64,000 bases of DNA from Elmis aenea (lineage: Eukaryota; Arthropoda; Insecta; Coleoptera; Elmidae). Position numbers and translations under genes: made by a program. The stretch spans positions 30,491,467 through 30,555,466 of the forward strand of contig OX393584.1 of assembly GCA_947652605.1 (NCBI GenBank), written 5' to 3'. Shown in pieces: positions 42,301 to 54,581 of this stretch; within the stretch, counting starts at the first letter, position 1, and every line of letters begins with the position of its first letter. The notes beneath the pieces are model-generated. The model ran no database searches. It was not told the origin of the DNA and was given only the letters and a program-made list of their open reading frames with translations.

Positions 42301-45300
42301 GGCATCTTTACATGAAAAAAATTGTTTTGCATATGTCTTTCAATAAGCTGGTTTTAATTTTTAATAATTTTATAAAAGGACCGTGCAGTAGATAATACAT
42401 GTGTTCCTTGAGCGACTATTTATAAACAATTTTAATTATTGACTTGTATATCACAGAAAGAGTTTACCCATTGCATATTTACATGAAAAAAATTGTTTTG
42501 CATATGTCTTTCAATAAGCTGGTTTTAATTTTTAATAATTTTATAAAAGGACCGTGCAGTAGATAATACATGTGTTCCTTGAGCGACTATTTATAAACAA
42601 TTTTAATTATTGACTTGTATATCACAGAAAGAGTTTACCCATGGCATCTTTACATGAAAAAAATTGTTTTGCATATGTCTTTCAATAAGCTGGTTTTAAT
42701 TTTTAATAATTTCATAAAACGACCGTGCTGTAGATAATACATGTGTTCCTTGAGCGACTATTTATAAACAATTTTAATTATTGACTTGTATATCACAGAA
42801 AGAGTTTACCCATTGCATATTTACATGAAAAAAATTGTTTTGCGTATGTCTTTCAATAAGCTGGTTTTAATTTTTAATAATTTCATAAAAGGACCGTGCT
42901 GTAGATAATACATGTGTTCCTTGAGCGACTATTTATAAACAATTTTAATTATTGACTTGTATATCACAGAAAGAGTTTACCCATTGCATATTTACATGAA
43001 AAAAATTGTTTTGCATATGTCTTTCAATAAGCTGGTTTTAATTTTTAATAATTTCATAAAAGGACCGTGCTGTAGATAATACATGTGTTCCTTGAGCGAC
43101 TATTTATAAACAATTTTAATTATTGACTTGTATATCACAGAAAGAGTTTACCCATTGCATATTTACATGAAAAAAATTGTTTTGCATATGTCTTTCAATA
43201 AGCTGGTTTTAATTTTTAATAATTTCATAAAAGGACCGTGCTGTAGATAATACATGTGTTCCTTGAGCGACTATTTATAAACAATTTTAATTATTGACTT
43301 GTATATCACAGAAAGAGTTTACCCATGGCATCTTTACATGAAAAAATTTGTTTTGCATATGTCTTTCAATAAGCTGGTTTTAATTTTTAATAATTTCATA
43401 AAAGGACCGTGCTGTAGATAATACATGTGTTCCTTGAGCGACTATTTATAAACAATTTTAATTATTGACTTGTATATCACAGAAAGAGTTTACCCATTGC
43501 ATATTTACATGAAAAAAATTGTTTTGCGTATGTCTTTCAATAAGCTGGTTTTAATTTTTAATAATTTCATAAAAGGACCGTGCTGTAGATAATACATGTG
43601 TTCCTTGAGCGACTATTTATAAACAATTTTAATTATTGACTTGTATATCACAGAAAGAGTTTACCCATGGCATCTTTACATGAAAAAAATTGTTTTGCAT
43701 ATGTCTTTCAATAAGCTGGTTTTAATTTTTAATAATTTCATAAAAGGACCGTGCTGTAGATAATACATGTGTTCCTTGAGCGACTATTTATAAACAATTT
43801 TAATTATTGACTTGTATATCACAGAAAGAGTTTACCCATTGCATCTTTACATGAAAAAAATTGTTTTGCATATGTCTTTCAATAAGCTGGTTTTAATTTT
43901 TAATAATTTCATAAAAGGACCGTGCTGAAGATAATACATGTGTTCCTTGAGCGACTATTTATAAACAATTTTAATTATTGACTTGTATATCACAGAAAGA
44001 GTTTACCCATTGCATATTTACATGAAAAAAATTGTTTTGCATATGTCTTTCAATAAGCTGGTTTTAATTTTTAATAATTTTATAAAAGGACCGTGCAGTA
44101 GATAATACATGTGTTCCTTGAGCGACTATTTATAAACAATTTTAATTATTGACTTGTATATCACAGAAAGAGTTTACCCATGGCATCTTTACATGAAAAA
44201 AATTGTTTTGCATATGTCTTTCAATAAGCTGGTTTTAATTTTTAATAATTTCATAAAACGACCGTGCTGTAGATAATACATGTGTTCCTTGAGCGACTAT
44301 TTATAAACAATTTTAATTATTGACTTGTATATCACCGAAAGAGTTTACCCATTGCATATTTACATGAAAAAAATTGTTTTGCGTATGTCTTTCAATAAGC
44401 TGGTTTTAATTTTTAATAATTTCATAAAAGGACCGTGCTGTAGATAATACATGTGTTCCTTGAGCGACTATTTATAAACAATTTTAATTATTGACTTGTA
44501 TATCACAGAAAGAGTTTACCCATGGCATCTTTACATGAAAAAAATTGTTTTGCATATGTCTTTCAATAAGCTGGTTTTAATTTTTAATAATTTCATAAAA
44601 CGACCGTGCTGTAGATAATACATGTGTTCCTTGAGCGACTATTTATAAACAATTTTAATTATTGACTTGTATATCACAGAAAGAGTTTACCCATTGCATA
44701 TTTACATGAAAAAAATTGTTTTGCGTATGTCTTTCAATAAGCTGGTTTTAATTTTTAATAATTTCATAAAAGGACCGTGCTGTAGATAATACATGTGTTC
44801 CTTGAGCGACTATTTATAAACAATTTTAATTATTGACTTGTATATCACAGAAAGAGTTTACCCATTGCATATTTACATGAAAAAAATTGTTTTGCATATG
44901 TCTTTCAATAAGCTGGTTTTAATTTTTAATAATTTCATAAAAGGACCGTGCTGTAGATAATACATGTGTTCCTTGAGCGACTATTTATAAACAATTTTAA
45001 TTATTGACTTGTATATCACAGAAAGAGTTTACCCATGGCATCTTTACATGAAAAAAATTGTTTTGCATATGTCTTTCAATAAGCTGGTTTGAATTTTTAA
45101 TAATTTCATAAAAGGACCGTGCTGTAGATAATACATGTGTTCCTTGAGCGACTATTTATAAACAATTTTAATTATTGACTTGTATATCACAGAAAGAGTT
45201 TACCCATTGCATATTTACATGAAAAAAATTGTTTTGCATATGTCTTTCAATAAGCTGGTTTTAATTTTTAATAATTTCATAAAAGGACTGTGCTGTAGAT

Positions 45301-47695
45301 AATACATGTGTTCCTTGAGCGACTATTTATAAACAATTTTAATTATTGACTTGTATATCACAGAAAGAGTTTACCCATGGCATCTTTACATGAAAAAAAT
45401 TGTTTTGCATATGTCTTTCAATAAGCTGGTTTTAATTTTTAATAATTTCATAAAAGGACCGTGCTGAAGATAATACATGTGTTCCTTGAGCGACTATTTA
45501 TAAACAATTTTAATTATTGACTTGTATATCACAGAAAGAGTTTACCCATTGCATATTTACATGAAAAAAATTGTTTTGCATATGTCTTTCAATAAGCTGG
45601 TTTTAATTTTTAATAATTTTATAAAAGGACCGTGCAGTAGATAATACATGTGTTCCTTGAGCGACTATTTATAAACAATTTTAATTATTGACTTGTATAT
45701 CACAGAAAGAGTTTACCCATGGCATCTTTACATGAAAAAAATTGTTTTGCATATGTCTTTCAATAAGCTGGTTTTAATTTTTAATAATTTCATAAAAAGA
45801 CCGTGCTGTAGATAATACATGTGTTCCTTGAGCGACTATTTATAAACAATTTTAATTATTGACTTGTATATCACAGAAAGAGTTTACCCATGGCATCTTT
45901 ACATGAAAAAAATTGTTTTGCATATGTCTTTCAATAAGCTGGTTTTAATTTTTAATAATTTCATAAAACGACCGTGCTGTAGATAATACATGTGTTCCTT
46001 GAGCGACTATTTATAAACAATTTTAATTATTGACTTGTATATCACAGAAAGAGTTTACCCATTGCATATTTACATGAAAAAAATTGTTTTGCGTATGTCT
46101 TTCAATAAGCTGGTTTTAATTTTTAATAATTTCATAAAAGGACCGTGCTGTAGACAATACATGTGTTCCTTGAGCGACTATTTATAAACAATTTTAATTA
46201 TTGACTTGTATATCACAGAAAGAGTTTACCCATTGCATATTTACATGAAAAAAATTGTTTTGCATATGTCTTTCAATAAGCTGGTTTTAATTTTTAATAA
46301 TTTCATAAAAGGACCGTGCTGTAGATAATACATGTGTTCCTTGAGCGACTATTTATAAACAATTTTAATTATTGACTTGTATATCACAGAAAGAGTTTAC
46401 CCATGGCATCTTTACATGAAAAAAATTGTTTTGCATATGTCTTTCAATAAGCTGGTTTGAATTTTTAATAATTTCATAAAAGGACCGTGCTGTAGATAAT
46501 ACATGTGTTCCTTGAGCGACTATTTATAAACAATTTTAATTATTGACTTGTATATCACAGAAAGAGTTTACCCATTGCATATTTACATGAAAAAAATTGT
46601 TTTGCATATGTCTTTCAATAAGCTGGTTTTAATTTTTAATAATTTCATAAAAGGACTGTGCTGTAGATAATACATGTGTTCCTTGAGCGACTATTTATAA
46701 ACAATTTTAATTATTGACTTGTATATCACAGAAAGAGTTTACCCATGGCATCTTTACATGAAAAAAATTGTTTTGCATATGTCTTTCAATAAGCTGGTTT
46801 TAATTTTTAATAATTTCATAAAAGGACCGTGCTGTAGATAATACATGTGTTCCTTGAGCGACTATTTATAAACAATTTTAATTATTGACTTGTATATCAC
46901 AGAAAGAGTTTACCCATTGCATCTTTACATGAAAAAAATTGTTTTGCATATGTCTTTCAATAAGCTGGTTTTAATTTTTAATAATTTCATAAAAGGACCG
47001 TGCTGAAGATAATACATGTGTTCCTTGAGCGACTATTTATAAACAATTTTAATTATTGACTTGTATATCACAGAAAGAGTTTACCCATTGCATATTTACA
47101 TGAAAAAAATTGTTTTGCATATGTCTTTCAATAAGCTGGTTTTAATTTTTAATAATTTTATAAAAGGACCGTGCAGTAGATAATACATGTGTTCCTTGAG
47201 CGACTATTTATAAACAATTTTAATTATTGACTTGTATATCACAGAAAGAGTTTACCCATTGCATATTTACATGAAAAAAATTGTTTTGCATATGTCTTTC
47301 AATAAGCTGGTTTTAATTTTTAATAATTTTATAAAAGGACCGTGCAGTAGATAATACATGTGTTCCTTGAGCGACTATTTATAAACAATTTTAATTATTG
47401 ACTTGTATATCACAGAAAGAGTTTACCCATTGCATCTTTACATGAAAAAAATTGTTTTGCATATGTCTTTCAATAAGCTGGTTTTAATTTTTAATAATTT
47501 CATAAAAGGACCGTGCTGTAGATAATACATGTGTTCCTTGAGCGACTATTTATAAACTATTTTAATTATTGACTTGTATATCACAGAAAGAGTTTACCCA
47601 TTGCATCTTTACATGAAAAAAATTGTTTTGCATATGTCTTTCAATAAGCTGGTTTTAATTTTTAATAATTTCATAAAACGACCGTGCTGTAGATA
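39313..47695. repeat. Satellite A array 7 (49 monomers)
   Basis: The array is exactly 49 x 171 bp. Its marker order resembles A array 4 (alternating CAGTA and AAAAAGACC monomers near 41700-42560, then GCGTATG units) with several inserted monomers. A rare GGTTTGAATTTT change at 45087 and again at 46455 is 1,368 bp (8 monomers) apart. TAGACAATAC at 46151 and the monomers to the array's end recur 4,726 bp downstream in array 8. Singletons include AAAAAATTTG (near 43345) and CACCGAAAG (44334). Confidence 0.97.
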
Positions 47696-49134
47696 GCCTT
47701 TGCACTTTTCCCATTTTTCACGAAAAATTAAAAATTGTATTTAGGGGCTAATAATCCTTAATTGGGCTATAAATAACCTGTATAATAAATTTGAAGCCAT
47801 TTCCTGTAGTTTTAAGAAAATCGATTTATTTGTCGAAAAAAGTACAAAGACTTATAGCCTTTGCACTTTTCTCATTTTTCACGAAAAATTAAAAATCGTA
47901 TTTAGGGGCTAATAATCCTTAATTGGGCTATATATAAGCTGCATAATAAATTTGAAGCCATTTCCTGTAGTTTTAAGAAAATCGATTTATTTGTCGAAAA
48001 AAGTACAAAGACTATATAGCCTTTGCACTTTTCTCATTTTTCACGAAAAATTAAAAATCGTATTTAGGGGCTAATAATCCTTAATTGGGCTGTAAATAAC
48101 CTGTATAATAAATTTGAAGCCATTTCCTGTAGTTTTAAGAAAATCGATTTATTTGTCGAAAAAAGTACAAAGACTATAGCCTTTGCACTTTTCCCATTTT
48201 TCACGAAAAATTAAAAATCGTATTTAGGGGCTAATAATCCTTAATTGGGCTATAAATAACCTGCATAATAAATTTGAAGCCATTCGCTGTAGTTTTAAGA
48301 AAATCGATTTTTTTGTCAAAAAAAAGTACAAAGACTATAGCCTTTGCACTTTTCCCATTTTTCACGAAAAATTAAAAATCGTATTTAGGGGCTAATAATC
48401 CTTAATTGGGCTGTAAATAACCTGTATAATAAATTTGAAGCCATTTCCTGTAGTTTTAAGAAAATCGATTTATTTGTCGAAAAAAGTACAAAGATATAGC
48501 CTTTGCACTTTTCCCATTTTTCACGAAAAATTAAAAATCGTATTTAGGGGCTAATAATCCTTAATTGGGCTATATATAACCTGCATAATAAATTTAAAGC
48601 CATTTCCTGTAGTTTTAAGAAAATCGATTTATTTGTCGAAAAAAGTACAAAGACTATAGCCTTTGCACTTTTCTCATTTTTCACGAAAAATTAAAAATCG
48701 TATTTGGGGGCTAATAATCCTTAATTGGGCTGTAAATAACCTGTATAATAAATTTGAAGCCATTTCCTGTAGTTTTAAGAAAATCGATTTATTTGTCGAA
48801 AAAAGTACAAAGACTATAGCCTTTGCACTTTTCCCATTTTTCACGAAAAATTAAAAATCGTATTTAGGGGCTAATAATCCTTAATTGGGCTATATATAAC
48901 CTGCATAATAAATTTAAAGCCATTTCCTGTAGTTTTAAGAAAATCGATTTATTTGTCGAAAAAAGTACAAAGACTATAGCCTTTGCACTTTTCTCATTTT
49001 TCACGAAAAATTAAAAATCGTATTTAGGGGCTAATAATCCTTAATTGGGCTGTAAATAACCTGTATAATAAATTTGAAGCCATTTCCTGTAGTTTTAAGA
49101 AAATCGATTTATTTGTCGAAAAAAGTACAAAGAC
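47696..49134. repeat. Satellite B array 7 (9 monomers, CATTCGCTG subtype)
   Basis: Length is 1,439 bp with the monomer order of B arrays 4 and 8. By eye it is identical to B array 8, from which it is separated by exactly 4,726 bp. The CATTCGCTGTAG variant is at 48281. Flanks are GATA. The short open frame from TTG at 48663 is produced by TTTGGGGG in one monomer and is not a gene. Confidence 0.97.
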
Positions 49135-49642
49135 GATAATACATGTGTTCCTTGAGCGACTATTTATAAACAATTTTAATTATTGACTTGTATATCACAG
49201 AAAGAGTTTACCCATTGCATATTTACATGAAAAAAATTGTTTTGCATATGTCTTTCAATAAGCTGGTTTTAATTTTTAATAATTTCATAAAAGGACCGTG
49301 CTGTAGATAATACATGTGTTCCTTGAGCGACTATTTATAAACAATTTTAATTATTGACTTGTATATCACAGAAAGAGTTTACCCATTGCATCTTTACATG
49401 AAAAAAATTGTTTTGCATATGTCTTTCAATAAGCTGGTTTTAATTTTTAATAATTTCATAAAAGGACCGTGCTGTAGATAATACATGTGTTCCTTGAGCG
49501 ACTATTTATAAACAATTTTAATTATTGACTTGTATATCACAGAAAGAGTTTACCCATTGCATATTTACATGAAAAAAATTGTTTTGCATATGTCTTTCAA
49601 TAAGCTGGTTTTAATTTTTAATAATTTCATAAAAGGACCGTG

Positions 49643-49650
49643 CTGTAGAT
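49643..49650. repeat. Target site duplication, left, hAT copy 1
   Basis: CTGTAGAT directly precedes the CAGCGG end and is repeated exactly after the CCGCTG end at 49848-49855. It is the normal end/start junction of an A monomer. Confidence 0.93.
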
Positions 49651-49847
49651 CAGCGGTTGCCAAAGTGGTGGTCCGCGGACCACTAGTGGTCCGCGAGAAA
49701 ATTTCGCTGGTCCGCAGAAAAATGTGGAATATACTTACTCATCATGTTAAGATATGTTTTAAGATGCATTAAAATCCTATTAGTGGTCCGCGGGATTTAA
49801 ATTATGAATTAACTGGTCCGTGAGGTCAAAAAGTTTGGCGACCGCTG
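49651..49847 (+). mobile_element. hAT-type MITE, copy 1 (197 bp, non-autonomous)
   Basis: This element is much richer in G+C than its surroundings. It begins CAGCGGTTGCCAAA and ends TTTGGCGACCGCTG: 14-bp terminal inverted repeats with 13 of 14 matching. It is flanked by an 8-bp direct repeat CTGTAGAT (49643-49650, 49848-49855). An 8-bp target duplication with CAG...CTG ends is typical of the hAT superfamily. GGTCCG occurs five times in direct orientation (49670, 49688, 49709, 49785, 49815), as expected for subterminal transposase-binding motifs, and a perfect 16-bp palindrome lies at 49668-49683. At 197 bp there is no room for a transposase, so it needed one in trans. A short frame running from satellite A into it is accidental. 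Confidence 0.93.
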
Positions 49848-49855
49848 CTGTAGAT
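49848..49855. repeat. Target site duplication, right, hAT copy 1
   Basis: Second CTGTAGAT, after which the A monomer continues normally with AATACATGTG. Confidence 0.93.
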
Positions 49856-52421
49856 AATACATGTGTTCCTTGAGCGACTATTTATAAACAATTTTAATTA
49901 TTGACTTGTATATCACAGAAAGAGTTTACCTATTGCATCTTTACATGAAAAAAATTGTTTTGCGTATGTCTTTCAATAAGCTGGTTTTAATTTTTAATAA
50001 TTTCATAAAAGGACCGTGCTGTAGATAATACATGTGTTCCTTGAGCGACTATTTATAAACAATTTTAATTATTGACTTGTATATCACAGAAAGAGTTTAC
50101 CCATTGCATCTTTACATGAAAAAAATTGTTTTGCATATGTCTTTCAATAAGCTGGTTTTAATTTTTAATAATTTCATAAAAGGACCGTGCTGTAGATAAT
50201 ACATGTGTTCCTTGAGCGACTATTCATAAACAATTTTAATTATTGACTTGTATATCACAGAAAGAGTTTACCCATTGCATATTTACATGAAAAAAATTGT
50301 TTTGCATATGTCTTTCAATAAGCTGGTTTTAATTTTTAATAATTTTATAAAAGGACCGTGCAGTAGATAATACATGTGTTCCTTGAGCGACTATTTATAA
50401 ACAATTTTAATTATTGACTTGTATATCACAGAAAGAGTTTACCCATGGCATCTTTACATGAAAAAAATTGTTTTGCATATGTCTTTCAATAAGCTGGTTT
50501 TAATTTTTAATAATTTCATAAAAAGACCGTGCTGTAGATAATACATGTGTTCCTTGAGCGACTATTTATAAACAATTTTAATTATTGACTTGTATATCAC
50601 AGAAAGAGTTTACCCATGGCATCTTTACATGAAAAAAATTGTTTTGCATATGTCTTTCAATAAGCTGGTTTTAATTTTTAATAATTTCATAAAACGACCG
50701 TGCTGTAGATAATACATGTGTTCCTTGAGCGACTATTTATAAACAATTTTAATTATTGACTTGTATATCACAGAAAGAGTTTACCCATTGCATATTTACA
50801 TGAAAAAAATTGTTTTGCGTATGTCTTTCAATAAGCTGGTTTTAATTTTTAATAATTTCATAAAAGGACCGTGCTGTAGACAATACATGTGTTCCTTGAG
50901 CGACTATTTATAAACAATTTTAATTATTGACTTGTATATCACAGAAAGAGTTTACCCATTGCATATTTACATGAAAAAAATTGTTTTGCATATGTCTTTC
51001 AATAAGCTGGTTTTAATTTTTAATAATTTCATAAAAGGACCGTGCTGTAGATAATACATGTGTTCCTTGAGCGACTATTTATAAACAATTTTAATTATTG
51101 ACTTGTATATCACAGAAAGAGTTTACCCATGGCATCTTTACATGAAAAAAATTGTTTTGCATATGTCTTTCAATAAGCTGGTTTGAATTTTTAATAATTT
51201 CATAAAAGGACCGTGCTGTAGATAATACATGTGTTCCTTGAGCGACTATTTATAAACAATTTTAATTATTGACTTGTATATCACAGAAAGAGTTTACCCA
51301 TTGCATATTTACATGAAAAAAATTGTTTTGCATATGTCTTTCAATAAGCTGGTTTTAATTTTTAATAATTTCATAAAAGGACTGTGCTGTAGATAATACA
51401 TGTGTTCCTTGAGCGACTATTTATAAACAATTTTAATTATTGACTTGTATATCACAGAAAGAGTTTACCCATGGCATCTTTACATGAAAAAAATTGTTTT
51501 GCATATGTCTTTCAATAAGCTGGTTTTAATTTTTAATAATTTCATAAAAGGACCGTGCTGTAGATAATACATGTGTTCCTTGAGCGACTATTTATAAACA
51601 ATTTTAATTATTGACTTGTATATCACAGAAAGAGTTTACCCATTGCATCTTTACATGAAAAAAATTGTTTTGCATATGTCTTTCAATAAGCTGGTTTTAA
51701 TTTTTAATAATTTCATAAAAGGACCGTGCTGAAGATAATACATGTGTTCCTTGAGCGACTATTTATAAACAATTTTAATTATTGACTTGTATATCACAGA
51801 AAGAGTTTACCCATTGCATATTTACATGAAAAAAATTGTTTTGCATATGTCTTTCAATAAGCTGGTTTTAATTTTTAATAATTTTATAAAAGGACCGTGC
51901 AGTAGATAATACATGTGTTCCTTGAGCGACTATTTATAAACAATTTTAATTATTGACTTGTATATCACAGAAAGAGTTTACCCATTGCATATTTACATGA
52001 AAAAAATTGTTTTGCATATGTCTTTCAATAAGCTGGTTTTAATTTTTAATAATTTTATAAAAGGACCGTGCAGTAGATAATACATGTGTTCCTTGAGCGA
52101 CTATTTATAAACAATTTTAATTATTGACTTGTATATCACAGAAAGAGTTTACCCATTGCATCTTTACATGAAAAAAATTGTTTTGCATATGTCTTTCAAT
52201 AAGCTGGTTTTAATTTTTAATAATTTCATAAAAGGACCGTGCTGTAGATAATACATGTGTTCCTTGAGCGACTATTTATAAACTATTTTAATTATTGACT
52301 TGTATATCACAGAAAGAGTTTACCCATTGCATCTTTACATGAAAAAAATTGTTTTGCATATGTCTTTCAATAAGCTGGTTTTAATTTTTAATAATTTCAT
52401 AAAACGACCGTGCTGTAGATA

Positions 52422-53860
52422 GCCTTTGCACTTTTCCCATTTTTCACGAAAAATTAAAAATTGTATTTAGGGGCTAATAATCCTTAATTGGGCTATAAAT
52501 AACCTGTATAATAAATTTGAAGCCATTTCCTGTAGTTTTAAGAAAATCGATTTATTTGTCGAAAAAAGTACAAAGACTTATAGCCTTTGCACTTTTCTCA
52601 TTTTTCACGAAAAATTAAAAATCGTATTTAGGGGCTAATAATCCTTAATTGGGCTATATATAAGCTGCATAATAAATTTGAAGCCATTTCCTGTAGTTTT
52701 AAGAAAATCGATTTATTTGTCGAAAAAAGTACAAAGACTATATAGCCTTTGCACTTTTCTCATTTTTCACGAAAAATTAAAAATCGTATTTAGGGGCTAA
52801 TAATCCTTAATTGGGCTGTAAATAACCTGTATAATAAATTTGAAGCCATTTCCTGTAGTTTTAAGAAAATCGATTTATTTGTCGAAAAAAGTACAAAGAC
52901 TATAGCCTTTGCACTTTTCCCATTTTTCACGAAAAATTAAAAATCGTATTTAGGGGCTAATAATCCTTAATTGGGCTATAAATAACCTGCATAATAAATT
53001 TGAAGCCATTCGCTGTAGTTTTAAGAAAATCGATTTTTTTGTCAAAAAAAAGTACAAAGACTATAGCCTTTGCACTTTTCCCATTTTTCACGAAAAATTA
53101 AAAATCGTATTTAGGGGCTAATAATCCTTAATTGGGCTGTAAATAACCTGTATAATAAATTTGAAGCCATTTCCTGTAGTTTTAAGAAAATCGATTTATT
53201 TGTCGAAAAAAGTACAAAGATATAGCCTTTGCACTTTTCCCATTTTTCACGAAAAATTAAAAATCGTATTTAGGGGCTAATAATCCTTAATTGGGCTATA
53301 TATAACCTGCATAATAAATTTAAAGCCATTTCCTGTAGTTTTAAGAAAATCGATTTATTTGTCGAAAAAAGTACAAAGACTATAGCCTTTGCACTTTTCT
53401 CATTTTTCACGAAAAATTAAAAATCGTATTTGGGGGCTAATAATCCTTAATTGGGCTGTAAATAACCTGTATAATAAATTTGAAGCCATTTCCTGTAGTT
53501 TTAAGAAAATCGATTTATTTGTCGAAAAAAGTACAAAGACTATAGCCTTTGCACTTTTCCCATTTTTCACGAAAAATTAAAAATCGTATTTAGGGGCTAA
53601 TAATCCTTAATTGGGCTATATATAACCTGCATAATAAATTTAAAGCCATTTCCTGTAGTTTTAAGAAAATCGATTTATTTGTCGAAAAAAGTACAAAGAC
53701 TATAGCCTTTGCACTTTTCTCATTTTTCACGAAAAATTAAAAATCGTATTTAGGGGCTAATAATCCTTAATTGGGCTGTAAATAACCTGTATAATAAATT
53801 TGAAGCCATTTCCTGTAGTTTTAAGAAAATCGATTTATTTGTCGAAAAAAGTACAAAGAC
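52422..53860. repeat. Satellite B array 8 (9 monomers, CATTCGCTG subtype)
   Basis: This array has the same 1,439 bp, monomer order and variants as B array 7, displaced by 4,726 bp. I saw no difference between them. The CATTCGCTGTAG variant begins near 53007. Flanks are GATA, and satellite A resumes at 53861. Confidence 0.97.
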
Positions 53861-54368
53861 GATAATACATGTGTTCCTTGAGCGACTATTTATAAACAAT
53901 TTTAATTATTGACTTGTATATCACAGAAAGAGTTTACCCATTGCATATTTACATGAAAAAAATTGTTTTGCATATGTCTTTCAATAAGCTGGTTTTAATT
54001 TTTAATAATTTCATAAAAGGACCGTGCTGTAGATAATACATGTGTTCCTTGAGCGACTATTTATAAACAATTTTAATTATTGACTTGTATATCACAGAAA
54101 GAGTTTACCCATTGCATCTTTACATGAAAAAAATTGTTTTGCATATGTCTTTCAATAAGCTGGTTTTAATTTTTAATAATTTCATAAAAGGACCGTGCTG
54201 TAGATAATACATGTGTTCCTTGAGCGACTATTTATAAACAATTTTAATTATTGACTTGTATATCACAGAAAGAGTTTACCCATTGCATATTTACATGAAA
54301 AAAATTGTTTTGCATATGTCTTTCAATAAGCTGGTTTTAATTTTTAATAATTTCATAAAAGGACCGTG

Positions 54369-54376
54369 CTGTAGAT
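54369..54376. repeat. Target site duplication, left, hAT copy 2
   Basis: CTGTAGAT directly before the element, matched at 54574-54581. Confidence 0.92.
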
Positions 54377-54573
54377 CAGCGGTTGCCAAAGTGGTGGTCC
54401 GCGGACCACTAGTGGTCCGCGAGAAAATTTCGCTGGTCCGCAGAAAAATGTGGAATATACTTACTCATCATGTTAAGATATGTTTTAAGATGCATTAAAA
54501 TCCTATTAGTGGTCCGCGGGATTTAAATTATGAATTAACTGGTCCGTGAGGTCAAAAAGTTTGGCGACCGCTG
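54377..54573 (+). mobile_element. hAT-type MITE, copy 2 (identical to copy 1)
   Basis: All 197 bases match the copy at 49651, with the same orientation, the same CTGTAGAT duplications and the same position in its array. It lies exactly 4,726 bp downstream. Shared target duplications and shared flanks mean it is a passenger of a segmental tandem duplication, not an independent insertion. Confidence 0.93.
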
Positions 54574-54581
54574 CTGTAGAT
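54574..54581. repeat. Target site duplication, right, hAT copy 2
   Basis: CTGTAGAT directly after the element; satellite A continues with AATACATG. Confidence 0.92.

Larger units (their letters stand above)
49135..52421. repeat. Satellite A array 8 (18 monomers, interrupted by hAT element)
   Basis: With the 197-bp element and its 8-bp target duplication removed, the array is 18 x 171 bp. After the element come the TTTACCTATTGCATC / GCGTATG monomer, one with TATTCATAAAC (50221), a CAGTA monomer, and then the same series as the end of array 7 (TAGACAATAC at 50881, GGTTTGAATTTT at 51181). It is the spacer of a 4,726-bp composite duplication. Confidence 0.97.

Noticed and set aside
49530..49772. 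80-residue frame from satellite A into the hAT element, repeated at 54256
   Set aside because: TTG start, no transposase motifs, and the two copies are identical only because of the 4,726-bp duplication. The element is too short to code for a transposase.
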